This document shows positions 46,931 through 60,549 of a stretch of DNA of 64,000 nucleotides, one piece after another. This DNA is from Diphasiastrum complanatum (lineage: Eukaryota > Streptophyta > Lycopodiopsida > Lycopodiales > Lycopodiaceae), in the NCBI GenBank assembly GCA_029204225.1, contig CM055104.1:43553148-43617147 (forward strand), in the 5' to 3' direction. Both the position numbers and the translations under genes were made by a program. Each line of letters begins with the position of its first letter. The stretch's first letter is position 1. The notes beneath the pieces are model-generated. The model was not told where the DNA came from. It saw nothing but the letters and a program-made list of their open reading frames with translations, and searched no databases.

Positions 46931-47189
46931 AGTAGATGTTTCTCCCTCCTCTCGGCTGGGGAAAGTGGATGTAGTCGGGGAAGAGGATCCGATCTAATGA
47001 GATGCGAATGGTGAAGTGGTGGTTCATGAGGATGACATGGGACTAGATGAATGGCTGGGACTAGATGGTGGGGCAGCTCTCCTGGTGAGTTTGATCTGTT
47101 GTCCAGGGGGAGCAAAGACGTCCAAAAGTCAACATTTCGGTGCCATTTGGGTGATTAGGCGGTGATTTCGAGGTATGAGGGTCAAAGGA

Positions 47190-48003
47190 AGAAATGGAGT
47201 AGGAGGAGGGCATTTCATTGCTGAAGCTACCAATAGGAAAGTGCTGCAACATGGCCCACGACATTCAAAGATATTCACTATTAGGTTACAAGGTGTGATG
47301 TGTGCTAACGGTTCAACCGAACCCAGAAAAAGAATAGAATGCTGTTACAACCTGTTCTGGCTAAGATGCCATTTGAGAAACGGGGCATTGAGTATGTCGG
47401 CCCCATTAGTCCAGCTACGTGTAGCTCCCAAGCTCGCTACATCATCGTAGCCACCGACTACTTGACCAAATGGGTAGAAACCAAGGCAATGAGGAAGGCT
47501 GACGCAGGCTCCACTGTTAGATTCCTATACGAGAATATCTTACTACGTTCTGGGTGCCCACTAGAAGTCATGAGTGATCGTGGAACACATTTTTTAAACG
47601 AAACCATCACTCCCTTGTTATCCTCTTATTTGGTTGTCCATATGAAGAGCACACCCTATTACTCGTGTTGCAACAGACAAGCGTAAATAAGATTCTCTGC
47701 GGTATTATCATGAAGATGGTTGAAGCTTCGCCCTCGGATTGGGAATACAAACTTCACACAGCTTTATGGGCATTCAAAACCACCTTCAAGGTGAGCACTG
47801 GACAGATTCCATTTCAGATGGCCGATGGACAAAAAGCCATAATGCCATCTGAATTTGTCGTTCCGAGTATGAGAGTCGCCATCATCAAACAACTTAGTAC
47901 GAAGGAATCTACCAAGAGACTTCAAAATCTTCTCCAGCTCCATGAGATCCGCTTCTTAGCACTTCACACCCTAGTTGTAGAGAAACAACTGCTACACACT
48001 TAG
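47190..48003 (+). pseudogene. Integrase of relic C
   Basis: Zinc region GGGHFIAEATNRKVLQHG; core with EYVGPISPAT (first Asp replaced by Glu), ATDYLTKWVE, VMSDRGTHFLNET (second Asp kept). The segment that should hold the catalytic Glu is broken by a shift and stop near 47684. Reading resumes as VNKILCGIIMKMVEASPSDW and LHTALWAFKTTFKVSTGQIP. Confidence 0.8.
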
Positions 48004-48368
48004 TGGATCCCACCACTAAAAGACTATTGGCTAAGCTTACCGAGTGGGCCCTGCCACAGTACACTATACAGGTAGAGTAATAAGTGTGAGGGCATTAGCT
48101 TCCTGTGTGTATAAGCCCAACCCAATGAGCATGCAAATTAGTCTTGTAGAACTTGTAGAATTAGGAATAATTGACTAGGGGCTTAAAACTCTAAAATGAC
48201 ATTAGAGGCCCTAAGTCAAGTTGTTAATAAAAAAGCTAAAAGGGCCCAAATTAGAACTCACATGAATCATCCTTGTGCTTTCTTAAAACCACTAGGTTAA
48301 ACGACTTGGATTAGGATCCTTGCCATTGTAATTAACCAATAGGAGAAAGGGGCAAGGGCCTTCCCCGT

Positions 48369-48379
48369 CCATAAAAAGG
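48369..48379 (+). promoter_or_regulatory. Possible LTR TATA box of relic C
   Basis: CCATAAAAAGG lies about 80 bp before a (CT)n tract. It resembles the TATA box of plant LTRs, but no LTR ends were found. Confidence 0.3.
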
Positions 48380-48450
48380 CACCCTTTGTACCATATTTCC
48401 ATGTTCAATTGGAAATGAAATTTTGTCGAGATTTATAATGAGCATCCTTG

Positions 48451-48451
<1 letters not shown>

Positions 48452-48534
<83 letters not shown>
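48452..48534 (+). repeat. (CT)n microsatellite, 83 bp
   Basis: Perfect CT run inside relic C. Confidence 0.98.
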
Positions 48535-48540
<6 letters not shown>

Positions 48541-50279
48541 GTGTCTTGCATTTGCTTTCCATTTGCTTATTCTTGTTATTGTATGTTAGGGCCATTTTCG
48601 GCAGGGGATTGGTCCAGCCAAAACATCATGAAAAAGTCAAGGGGCACCACTACTGATGGTGGCTATGCCCTACATGAGTAGCGAAGGTCCTGCCACATCC
48701 AATCCTGGGGTCTTCCTCTGTTACCCCGTGCTCCCAAGCCAATGAGAGTATTCCAGGCTCTCAGAAGTATGACTGTAAGGAGGGGTTGCTTTGATGCAAT
48801 GATTCACTAGCTTTCTAGGGTCCTAGTTCCGTAAAACTTCTGATCACTAATTCGCTTTAGGATCTTGCTAATATCTCTTTCCCCATTGAATTCGGCTTAC
48901 AGTTAGTAAAAATCTTAGATGGGTTGGAAACCGATTTACTGTCTATGATGTGCTCGTGGGGTGCAAGTTATACGCACCGCTTTGTTTGCTAAGCGGTGGT
49001 ATTTTTGCCGACTGTCGGGTCTAGGTATTTTGCTAGATGGTACCGACGGCGGGTGTGGCTAGTGTGACGCTTTAACCAAGGTGGTGTTTTTCAACCACGG
49101 TTGGTGGACGACCCGCTCTGGTGTTTCACAGAGGTCGGATCCTGTTGATACGCTTCATAAATGATGAACAAACGATTCCAAATTGACGATTTCCACAAAT
49201 TATCCATAATGTTGTATGTCAACTAGTTTATAGGCCGACCAACAACCAAATGCATTTACTATGAATTCTCATGCTACCAAACCGCAATACACAACTTCTC
49301 TAACAGTGAAAAACACTGGTTTCATAATACTTACGCATACTATCAGAAATCACTTGACTCCTCTACTAGAGTATGTAGTAAGTTTTTTGAATACTGACGG
49401 AGAATGACAAAGGTAAAAAATGCTAAGGCTCTTGGTATTCTAGTCATGGCATACAACAATTCAGTTATCACATATCAGAAAACCGTTTTCCTACTTTGAT
49501 AGAATATAAGCTCACCTTCCAAACTCTAACCCACAAGGATAGTCCGGTGCTCATAATACAGATACATGCGAAAACGAAACTGTCACTTAATTTGGAATGA
49601 CGAAGGCTACAGAAAACCGACACTTTACACACAGACATGACACTTCAATTTCCACTCTTTCAGGAAGAGACTGACAAATGATTATGTCATGGTAGGGACA
49701 TGGCAGATGCGGAATCATTGACATGATTAAGTTCTAAAGTATCAAACACATCACACAGTACTAGTATGCTACAACTATGATTCTTGTAACAATTCTAACC
49801 GCAATACAAAATGATTTCTCAGCATCCTACACAGACCAGTCACTCAATAGCCGAATGCAAGTATGGACATTAAGCACGCATATTCGTACGGAAAGCAAGT
49901 AAGTACAGAAATAAAGTCTATAAAAAAGCGACCAAGGTGAAGTAAAACCATACCTCAATGTGAGCATAGGATCGGAAATCGGGGAGGTACTAGTCATGAA
50001 TGCTGCAGAATCTCGGTCTCATTGTCTCTGTCATCTCGCTTGCCATTCTAGAATGCGATGGATATGTACTTGAATGCTTGATACAGAGTTACGATGAACT
50101 ACACATGTATTCAATCTCTTTGAATGTAATCCATTATCTTCTTGAATGTCATCTAGCAGTGAGCATTGCCCTCTGTTAGTGTGATTGGCAACAACGGTCA
50201 GAACTGAACCATGGAACTTAGATGACAGATGATGAAGACGGGTGTTTCAAACAGTCAACGATGGCCGGGCATAACCAAT

Positions 50280-50760
50280 TGCTCTTCCCTTCTCTGTGAA
50301 GGAATCAAGTGCTCTGTCCATGATGTGATGTAAAACAGCAGAATGAGCAATGGAAATTCAAAGATGGGCCCTTCCTATCAGCGGTGAACATGCATAAATA
50401 GATCGCTTAAGTACTCTCTTTGAATCAACAAAGCAATTATATTGTGATGTACAGTAGAACACATTCGCTATGAGGATTGTATTTCAGGAGCATCCATAGA
50501 TGTTTTGTCTGTCTATCTGCGCTAAAAGAGAGAGATAGCTATCTGTGATGAAGACCAGAGTCAGAATGGCATATGATTTCGATGGATCCAAAAAAAATTC
50601 CAGAGGTGCTCTGTCCATCTGCGATGGAAGGCAGAAAAGAAGCAACAAAATTGTAGAAATGTTTCTTCCTATCAGCGATGGACTGGCAGAAATCAGAATT
50701 GCAGGTCTGATTTTTTCTGATGCAGGGCCGCAGACATGTCTCAGTAGACAACAGGCAGAG
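50280..50760 (+). repeat. Degenerate short repeats with ATCTGCGATGG
   Basis: Variants of (C/T)(C/A)TATC(A/T)GCG(A/G)TG occur near 50370, 50515, 50540, 50620 and 50675, each near a GTCC or CTTCC word. Too diverged for a clean unit. Antisense and sense frames over this stretch do not resemble known proteins. Confidence 0.4.
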
Positions 50761-50929
50761 GTGGGAAGCGTTGACAGTCAGACAACGAACTGGTATACGC
50801 AGCACACAGAGGTAAGGCAGTAAGCATCGAGCAGTACTTGCACATAAATGAAGGATCAGCAAGCAAAGGCAGCCAGCGGGCAGCTTGGTAATTTCAAAGA
50901 GAATCAACAGAGGTACGATGACTCATAAA

Positions 50930-53900
50930 TTAGCAATGGAGGGCCTTAGATGGGCGATTGCATTCTCGACAGAAATGTGAAATCTGCCAACTGGAATTAA
51001 GTGATCTCTGACACAAAAAGATCTTGATGATTGAAAACACAAGTACACTCATGCCTCCTCAGGATCAGCAAGTAATTGCTTGTAGAAGTGCTTCGTTCCC
51101 CGTGCGATTGGCTACCACAGAAATGCTCTTGATTGGGCAAACACATAATTTCACAGGTCCAATACACTTATGGACAGAGAATCAGCCATGAAGTAGGGTG
51201 TATACTTGACCATTGCTAGTTAGATTCTCATAACCAATGGACTAAGGTTATGAGACTAAGGAATATTTTTCATCTCTGCCTCTTCATAATAACGCACCCT
51301 TATCATACTAAAAGAATTCCCTTTCGAAACAATTTGAACCTTCATAAACACTTGATAAAGAAATTGATAGAAAAATTTGATGTAATGAAGTGACAATGGG
51401 GCCTCTTACATTATCTACCCTCAAAATATTTGTGATATTGAGATCATCAAAAGAACTACCCTCCTCTCAACGAGCTCATAGTATAGACTCTCTTACTTTC
51501 AAAGATCTATCACTTTAGACTTATAATGACACTTGATCTCAATACCTACTCCTCATAATGAAATTATTGGATATTTAAGGACTAGCGATGAAGCAAGTGT
51601 CACTCCTCAAGATTGGAACTTGTAAAAAGTGATGAAAGTTATCTCATTGAAGGAACTCTATGAAACTCTCAAGCAAATTGGTGAGATCATATGACATCCT
51701 ACCCATCACACATACCTTGTAATCCACACCCCTCTACTCATACAAAACATAGATGGAATGATACAATGCATGATCACGTTATCAAAGGAACCTTTCGATA
51801 ATATTCACCTCATACCTGATGCAAAATAGTAAGGAGATATCAAAGGGAAAAATGAATATTCAAGAGCATAATATCTCCATGATAACCTCTCTCAACCAAA
51901 CAAGCTTTCAACAATGCAACACAACCAAATCCACTAATATCAACTCCTTCCTCAAAGACAACAAAGATCCCCAAACTACTAACTCATAAAAATTCTCAAC
52001 TCAATCTCAACATGGAACTACCTCTCAACATCCAACTCAACAAATTAGCAACTCCCATGACTTCTAACTAACTCTCAACAAATGGAATGAAATTCTCAAT
52101 CAACATGGCATTCAACTATCACATCAAACTCATCAAACTCTCCACTCTCAACTTAGCAACTATCAACATCATCTCATTATCCAATTATCCAACTATATAC
52201 ATCATTTCATTATCTCAATTCTCTCATCAAACTATCACATCATCATCCAACTATATCCAACTATCTCTTAACACAAAGAGTGGCCTCCTTTTATAGTAAA
52301 TCCCAAGTGTCCCCCTTCAAAATGAGGCTTTGCCAATTTTCATGCCCTTCAAGCCCTCTTTGCCATTTGTCCTCAACCCATTTGATAGTACACCTAGTGG
52401 CCTCCATAAGAGAGTGGGGGAGTGGTGCATTCAAGGCCCTCTTCCAAAACTAGCCAAGATGCCATTTTTGTCAAAGGCTAGTGAGGCCATTCAAGTTTCC
52501 CCTTTTGTACAACCTAGAAGCCCAAAATGTGGATTGTGGAATATTTGAGAAGTCTAGATTTTAAACTCAGAGCTAAATGGCAAGGGTTGAAAGAAGCTAG
52601 TGTCATGAATGTGCACAACTTTTTCCCTTCCATTCTTTTTTGCTATAATTTAACTTCTCACGATCAAATCTTTCCATGTTGATAAAAAAAAAAAGAAGCC
52701 TTGTCTCTCAAATATGATACAATCATTGTGGTTTGCAATTGAATATCAATAAATTGCTCCTCATTAAAGAAAATTGATGAAGATGCTATATTGCCAACAT
52801 ATAAGAAGAAAAACAATCAACGAAGGGGTGATATCATTGTCATTCTTCTAGAAAAAATCTCCATATCAATGTCATAGTAAAAAAGCTAGTATGTGTGGTT
52901 GCATATAGACCAACAATTGCAAACATTCTAATTGGATGGTTGTTTGAAGCATGAGTATAATGTGGTGAAATTCAAAAGCCACATAGAAGTCCCCACGTGT
53001 AAGGTGCAATGGAAACAATAATTCATTTTTGCATGATTGGATCTTCAATATCTGAGAGTCCCCATTTCGACACATTTTGTCCTTTTCAATATAGGCATGC
53101 CAAAGAACATTTTGAATGTAATTGATGACCAACTTGGATCAACAATCCACTTCAAAGCTACGGTTGTGATAAGTCAATGCGTGGTTGACAGTGTGACACA
53201 TTTGAAATATGAGCAACTAAAAAAACTTAGTAATACTTGAAAAAATAAATGCCAATCAAAATTATTGGCATTTGTAATGCTTTCCATTTTGAAGGTACTA
53301 TGCAGACATTTTTTTAGACCTCGAGGACTATATCTTTTTCATTTTAAAGGTATATATGTCAAAAGAACAAAGTACATCCCTACTACATCTTTTGACACAT
53401 TGAAATTTTCATGCTTTTAAATATCTTCTTCATATCAAATATAAAACAATATTGTCCAATATCTTTACCATTTCCAACTTAAAATGTAACCCTATATACG
53501 TCCCATGTCTTATACAATGAAAGTCAGTGTAGAGAATTTTTTTGTTACATGTCATGTATTTAAATACATACATGCTCAAAAGAGAATAACAATATCCATT
53601 GTACGCTTTGTTAGGTCCAAAAAGAATTTATTAGTCTTAACACTAGAGTTGTAGGAAAATGTGCACAAAAATGTGCATTTCATGCACTTTTCAAAAAATT
53701 CATCACAAATTTTGGGCAAATTGCAAGGAAGATATGATGTGTCAAACATGTAGGGGTAGTAGTCAAACTTTGATATTTTTTCAAATGCCAGTGTATAATA
53801 ACATGTCTTTCACTTATAACTGCATACTTTGAAATTTTCTATATAACCATAGCAACATGCCCATAGAAATAATCTATTTGGAGCTCTATTAAAGTACATA

Positions 53901-54383
53901 CAAATACTTAAAGTTTCTTATTTCAAGTGCTGAAAGGTATTGTTAGAATCAAGAAAGCTAGAGGCATGATTTATAAATGAAAACAACAACAATCTACTAT
54001 ACATGTGTGTGTCTCTTAAAAAATGAAAAAAGAAAAAAGAAAAAAGAAAATTCAACATGATTTAACTGTATAAATGCGTCTACACACAAAACAGTAGCAC
54101 AAACAAGTCATGCTTGTTGTTCTCTACTACTCATAAAAATCTGTCAAAGGCTAAAAAATGGAATCTTTTCTAGGCCATTTTCTCATCAATCCGGATAAAA
54201 ATTTCACCATTTTTAAACATTACGAGTAAGCGAGTTTCCTTGCATAAAAAGTTGATAGAATTGAATTTTGATATGTCCATCTCTAGTTATTCCTTCAACA
54301 AGTATGCATGGGTTTAATGCACAATAAATTTTCCATGTGCACAAAAGTGTGCTGAAAACGACTCTAGTGTTAAGAATGAAGGC

Positions 54384-54386
<3 letters not shown>
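50930..54386. other. Intergenic, no gene recognised
   Basis: Low-complexity CAACTATC-type text at 51900-52270, and at about 52290-52300 a CTATAAAAGG on the minus strand that could be the TATA box of an LTR read leftward. No coding sequence I can support. Confidence 0.4.

Positions 54387-54470
<84 letters not shown>
54387..54470 (+). repeat. (TC)n microsatellite, 84 bp
   Basis: Perfect TC run. Confidence 0.98.
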
Positions 54471-54473
<3 letters not shown>

Positions 54474-54704
54474 AACCAATTCCCTCTTTAGACCCTCAAA
54501 GTGCCATTAATAAAGTTAACAACCCAAAAATGGCTTAAACTTTAAAAGGGCTAATTGGGCTAACTGAACTTTGAGATAGTTATGTTTAGTTAAGTCATGG
54601 GCTTTTGCCTATAGGTAGGCATTAGACATTAATTTTGGGGATTTTTTTGGCTCATTTGCATTTGAGAGAACTTTAAGGTCTACCACCTCTTCCTCTTGTG
54701 CATG

Positions 54705-54800
54705 AGAGACAATGGAATCTTCCATGCTAGGTCTCATGAGAGCCAATGGAATGTTTCAATGAGAGCCAATGGAATCTTCCATGCTAGGTCTCATGTGCCC
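54705..54800 (+). repeat. Short tandem repeat, GAGAGCCAATGGAAT
   Basis: Two to three partial copies of GAGA(G/C)CAATGGAAT followed by CTTCCATGCTAGGTCTCATG. The open frame over it is a product of the repetition. Confidence 0.7.
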
Positions 54801-54892
54801 AACGTAATGCCTTGTGCTCAGGTGTCCTTTGTATTTTGGGACCACCTCCAGGAGCATAATGTCCATCCAATTTTCTCTCTTAGTAATCTGTC

Positions 54893-54985
54893 ATTCTCTC
54901 TCCTCTCTCCGGTGGAATTCACTTTCCCTCTCCTCTCTCCGGTGGAATGCACATTTTCTCTCCTCTCTCCGGTGGAATTTGCATG
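54893..54985 (+). repeat. 36-bp tandem repeat, three copies
   Basis: Each copy contains CTCTCCTCTCTCCGGTGGAA, followed by TTCACTTTCC, TGCACATTTT or TTTGCATG. Copies are nearly identical, so recent. Confidence 0.85.
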
Positions 54986-55094
54986 TGCTATGTGGCAGCT
55001 CGTCATTGGCTGTCCACATCCACATTCCACCACAAACGTAAAAAAATTTGCCAAAAAAAAAATGGCAAAAAACCGGAAAAAAAATAACTGTTCC

Positions 55095-55275
55095 ACGCGT
55101 ACGGCCGTACCGTACGGCCAAAAATGGAAAAAAAAAAAAAACCTTCGCGCAATGGCATTACGTATGGGAAGGCCTGAAGCCCTCGGGCCTTCCTTGCTGG
55201 TTGGGGCCTGCCCTCGGGCTCCCGCCCTCGGGCAAGGGCCCTCCCAGCAAGGAATGCCCTCAGGCAGGGCCTTCT
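55095..55275. repeat. GC-rich palindrome cluster
   Basis: GTACGGCCGTAC (55099-55110) is a perfect 12-bp palindrome followed by the inverted CGTACGGCC. Further on GCCCTCGGGC occurs three times, and CCTTGCTGG (55192-55200) pairs with CCAGCAAGG (55244-55252). Surrounded by A/T-rich DNA; may be another small fold-back element. Confidence 0.5.
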
Positions 55276-55299
55276 CCCCCACAACAAAAGAGGAATAGA

Positions 55300-58200
55300 T
55301 GGATGAATTATAAGACCCTCACATTAGATAGTCACAAAAATAGGAGCAAAGATAAGAGACTGTTCTAAATAGGCAAAATTGAACTATTACAAGACTTCAC
55401 TGTCATCTTCATGGTTTGTAGCATTGAAACAAGTACTTAAGATTGATTCATTAGCCTCTTTGTAAGTAACACATCCATTTGCCACAACAATGATTTTGAA
55501 ATTCTTGGATGAACTACAATGATAACTTTCAAAAGCTTCAAAGTTTTAGTTCATGATAAGTGAAGTGCACTTGAGGAATTTCAACGAGCAATCTATCTTG
55601 ACCAACTTTTGGAGTCTTAAAGAGGGGTGCATCATCCGTCGATAATTCTCTCTCAAAACAAACTCCAAATAACCATGTGGTTATTTTACAAACCAAAAAA
55701 AAGAGAGCAAAAACAATGGCATCTCAAGATAGGATGCCAAAAGCTAAACACATTTGGCTAGCACCACTTTGCCCATTATATGTAGTCTTTCGAGTAAGAG
55801 ATTCCAACGTTGTTGTTAGACTTTTTAATTAAGTCAAGTTCTAAAAACTTGGGCTTAATTGTTGTTAGACTTTTTAATTAAGTCAAGTTCTAAAAACTTG
55901 GGCTTAAATCCCATACGCAAAGTGGACATTTGACTCCTAGCCATTTTCTATAAGAGAAAAGCATTGTACTCAAGGAAATTATCCATAAAGGAAATGGTTT
56001 TGGGTCCCCATGCTATTCGTTTACTTATGTAAGCTTTCTTACTTTCTATTGTGTGCCTTTAGTTTTGCAACACATATTCAATAGTTAGTTATGGGACATG
56101 TCTTTTGACCACTTGCATATGATGGGTTGTGTGTGTGGTTTGCCTTGTGCTTAAGTTAGTTTAGTGCATGGGATAAGTGGAGCGTGGTAAAAGATTTGGA
56201 AAATGTTAGTCTGTGGTAGTTTAATGTACATTGTGTGAAGGAGAATTTGAGTTGGGGATAGGAGATTGAGTTTCAGTCTCTCTATTTTGCATGTACATGA
56301 ATGTTAATGCTTAAACATAGCATGTCCACCTCTTTGTCTTACTGAAGGATAGTAGGAACTTCAAGGCACCTCATTGGATCGTAACCCTCTTCCCCATTGT
56401 ACTACATGACACTCAGGAGACCGTCAAAAGGAGTCTACAAATTTTCAACACACACCAAAAGATAAAAAACCTTAAATGGCAAATGGGAACACTAAATGGT
56501 TACCTAACAAAGTTTCAAAAAATTTGGTAGAAATGAATTTTTGTATTCATATATATAGTTGAGGAGGCCAACAATTCATCTAACCCGAAAATAAATTTCT
56601 TCTAAACCTAACTCAAAAGAAGTGGGCAAATCTGAACTTGTTAAGTATACCTGCCACTCAAACATAAATTGGAAGTGTGAAGGTCTCTATACAACAATTT
56701 CTTTATCTTTCTTGAATTAAAAGCTTCACAAATGTCTTGGGTGGTATGCATGTACATACTTCATCTATCTAAGTCTCATCAATGAACATACATGTAAAAG
56801 TACTGTTTGTTTCTATTTGTTAGGGAAAGTTAGAATAATATATTTATTTCATAATCTTCAAAACATTTCTTTCCATATTATTTTGAGCTTTAAACTATCA
56901 AAAAAAAAAAACTTGAGTAGGTTCAAATTAAAAGTTCACTTTGCTACAAAAAATAGAATAGAGTCGATCTCATGAGACACCCTTATATTCCAAGATGTAA
57001 CACATCTACACTCACCAACCCTTTCATTGACAACATGGCACACTGTAAGGAGAAGCACCTCCAAGATTCTGCTTACAAGACACACACAAAGGAATGATTG
57101 GGGAGCCAAACCACCCAACCATGCAGATGCTACTAAATCAATCTCCAATAGCATCTCCCCCATGCTAGGGAATAGGATGCAAGTGTAGAGAGAGTAACCT
57201 AGCAATTAATCACACAACAAGAATGACAGTATTGCGTGTTTCTCCAACCCTAGCTTTACCTATGCATGCGCCCATGCAAGCATATAGTATTCCCATACAT
57301 GTAGTCATTACTATTGATACTCTACACCATGCCAATGGTCATCCTAACCCATGCAATAGCTCCACATGTCACAATATGTGTGACTGGGTCCTCACAAGGT
57401 TATTAATTACATTTCTGGCCTAGTTCGACATACTGAGTCGTAACCAATAATCTCGAGTACTGGAGTACTATATGTATCCAAGTCTAGGACTATGCCGAAA
57501 CCTATATGCAAGACGTGGACATAACACACATACTTCATTAGTTTTCTAGATACTAGAGCATTGCTCAAAGAGCATTCTTCAAGAAATTATTTGGGTCCCT
57601 TAAAATGTATTTTCTCAAGAGCAAAAGGATCCCTTCCTTCCACTTCATAGAATAGCTTGATTTTGAACCTTATCAAGTTTCTAGCTATTTCTCTTTTAAT
57701 TAGATTTCAAAGCATTCTCTATCCAAATTCACAATAACCTACAAGTACTTTTTGGTCGAATTAAGCCTTGAATGAATGTCTAACCAAGTAATTGTCACTT
57801 TTTTTGGCATACGTGATTGTATGTGTAGAGAAAAGGCACATATGAAATGTATAGTTAAACTGTTATCTAGAATATTTACACTTACTCTAGGTGTAAATTG
57901 ATGTTGATCATAGATATACCTCGTTCAAAAATAAAATGTTTTTCTTGTTGACTAAATTAATATTTAAAAAAAAAAAAGGTGATTACCTTTGTCAAATACA
58001 AATAAAAAATCTTTAATGTTTACTTAAGTAGATCTTTTGTTAAGCATATGTATTCTTTTCTTTTCTTTTTTCTCTTGAGTCTCTTTTTTCATTTTCCTAT
58101 CATACATACTTATTTTGCTCCTACATTGCTCATGAAGGATTTTTTTATAAATCCGTTAAAACCTTTAAGCCTATGAACCTTAGCTACAAAAACACAAGAG

Positions 58201-58924
58201 CTCTAAGGAAAATTTTGTAATGGCAATGTCATGCACATATTGTTGACAAGGGGCCTCCATTTCATATCAAGCTATGTCAAGCACAACCTCAAGCATCAAC
58301 TTATACTTGGCATTGATCTCCCTATTTGCTTATGTTTAGCATAACTTGTTTTTGTGAAAATTTGATGACCAAATTTGTGCACAATCAATCATCTAGCATT
58401 CATCAAGATTTATCAACAAAAGCACCTCAAAACAACAAAAGCTCAAAATAGAAGAATGCTCATATTACAAAGAGTAAATGTGATCACATAATGGGGGACT
58501 CATTGCATGTTCTGACATGTGTTGGACTGGAATTGGGTAGGTCATGGGCATTTAGCGCCTGGAGTTACAAAACACTTCAAGCTTATCATTGAGCTATGCA
58601 TAGTATAGTATGTACCAAGCAAGTGTGCTCTTAATTTTAAATCCATCTTAGTCATTCGAGTCCAAGATTTAAGATATTTTAATCAAAGCTACTACCTTAA
58701 CTTGTATAGGTAGTTTGGAAATTTTCAAAGGGTAGTTTGGCTATAATTGTGGTTTTGACCAATTCCCCTATGTAGTGATTTCTTATTAAATTGCTTCCTT
58801 TGAAAATCCATTCATCATTAAGAAAATTTATAGTGCAACACGTACAAAAATCCTAAACAATTGAGTAGTTTTCAAATAGTTCGATCACATAATATGAAGA
58901 TGAAGGTTCAAATAACTATATTTA

Positions 58925-58925
<1 letters not shown>
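55300..58925. other. Intergenic, no gene recognised
   Basis: AT-rich DNA. It includes a perfect 49-bp-period tandem duplication at 55811-55907 (each copy with TTGTTAGACTTTTTAATTAA), so a recent event. Short open frames near 57000-57420 do not resemble known proteins. Confidence 0.5.

Positions 58926-58981
<56 letters not shown>
58926..58981 (+). repeat. (AC)28 microsatellite
   Basis: Perfect AC run of 56 bp. Confidence 0.97.
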
Positions 58982-58982
<1 letters not shown>

Positions 58983-58983
58983 T

Positions 58984-59150
58984 TTTTACTCGTATTTTGG
59001 AGCACCTTAAAAAATAAGCCTTCCATATGCTTACAAATCATTTACACATTCCACCAAAAGTCTAATGTGGTCATTTTTTACTTGTATTTTGGAGCATCTT
59101 CAAAAATAAAATTTCCATGTGCTTACAAATCATTTACAGGTTCCAATGAA
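58984..59150 (+). repeat. About 90-bp tandem duplication
   Basis: Two copies, starting near 58984 and 59075, both with TTTTTACT(C/T)GTATTTTGGA and GCTTACAAATCATTTACA. Differ at several bases. Confidence 0.75.
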
Positions 59151-60342
59151 TGGCTACCATGCAATGCAGCACATGCAAATTTTGGTGAAATTTGGTTGCC
59201 ACATAGAACATGCACATTCTATTGGAATGTCCATGTGCTATGTGACATGTAGACATTTGGTTTGTTGGAAAATAATAGCTCCATAAAAAACATGAAACTT
59301 AGGCATTAAATAGGGGAAGGTCCTACCTCCCCGTGGTTTTTCCAAGACGCCATTTAAAAAGCACTCAACAAGTGAGTAGTCTAAAAAGCAATGTTATTCC
59401 ATGATATGAAAAAGATGATTTGAAGATAGCTACTACCCTTTAGATGTATGACAAATAATGAAAGAGTGCTACATCCCATTGTTAAAATGGAAATTCATGT
59501 GCCTAAATTCTACAAGTAGTATTTATAAGCTTGATACAATATAAAACCAAATTGAGAGCTAAATATTAGTAGGAGAGTGTACGAGATGGAAATACCTAGT
59601 GAACAATCAACTAGCCACATGAAAATAAACCTCAAAAACAAGCGAGGAGGTGTTAAAAGTCTCAATTAACTATTGAGAATCAGTTGACATAGTAAGATTG
59701 TCCCACACATAAGTAGGGGTGTGCAATTTTATCCACCAATAGCAAAATAAAACATCTTTAATTTGACAATTTGAACTAATAGAATCCCAGAGTTTAAATG
59801 TTAATGTAATTGAGTGCTAGCTAGGCAAGGCAATTCTAATTCCCAAGAGATTGTCATGACACCTATCAAGAAACATGGAGAAGATTATTAGTAGTATAGA
59901 GTGGAGACGACCAATGTCACTTCCAAAGTTGTCTCACATTGAGGTCCTCACAAACAATGTGTTTGTTCATGTTAAAATCCGATGAAATTTTTGTATTTTG
60001 TCAATATCTTCTTGTAGTTAGAGATAGAATGCAATTAATATTACATGACACGCCATGTGCTACATAATCGGTGAACCATGGATAGAATGAAACTCGCAAA
60101 AGTCACAAATAATTTACTTGCAGATTGTCAAAACCCCTAATTATTTGGCTTTTCCTATGCATGTTTCAGATTGAAATTATAAAAATTACTGTAATGACAT
60201 TGGAATGACATTGGCCTTTATTCTTGTTATGTTTCAAATCCTAGTAACATCTAATTTTTTAGCATTCTACAAAAGGTGGAAATTCAAACATCCTTGTGGT
60301 GAGTGAATTTGATGCATGGCATTCTTGGAGGGAGAGAGGGTG

Positions 60343-60344
<2 letters not shown>
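59151..60344. other. Intergenic, no gene recognised
   Basis: AT-rich, no coding sequence I can support. A piece at 59228-59245 (CCATGTGCTATGTGACA) resembles 54984-55000, suggesting a shared dispersed repeat. Confidence 0.4.

Positions 60345-60420
<76 letters not shown>
60345..60420 (+). repeat. (AG)38 microsatellite
   Basis: Perfect AG run of 76 bp. Confidence 0.98.
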
Positions 60421-60423
<3 letters not shown>

Positions 60424-60549
60424 CAAAATTTCACATAGTTCCTTTTGACAAAGCAAGACTGAACCTTGTGAAGCCTTTATTCATATTCCAACAAGGTTAC
60501 ATAGAGCTGAAAAGTAAAATATAGTACTCAAAAAGCACCATAAGACATA

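Larger units (their letters stand above)
47170..50060 (+). mobile_element. Ty3/gypsy Tat-like relic C (integrase to 3' region)
   Basis: A diverged cousin of copies A and B. The integrase is recognisable, and downstream short blocks at 48690-48780, 49016-49142 and 49988-50058 match copy A blocks at 4250-4340, 5416-5540 and 6190-6260 in the same order. Gag, protease and RT are absent; the left side abuts the copia relic. Confidence 0.65.

Noticed and set aside
54696-55298. 200-codon open frame
   Set aside because: Built on short tandem repeats, then poly-Lys from an A-run and GC repeats; no similarity to a known protein and no intron-exon logic.
56936-57423. Overlapping small frames of 89 and 66 codons
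   Set aside because: No recognisable domain, no splice structure, and both strands are open by chance over a short region.
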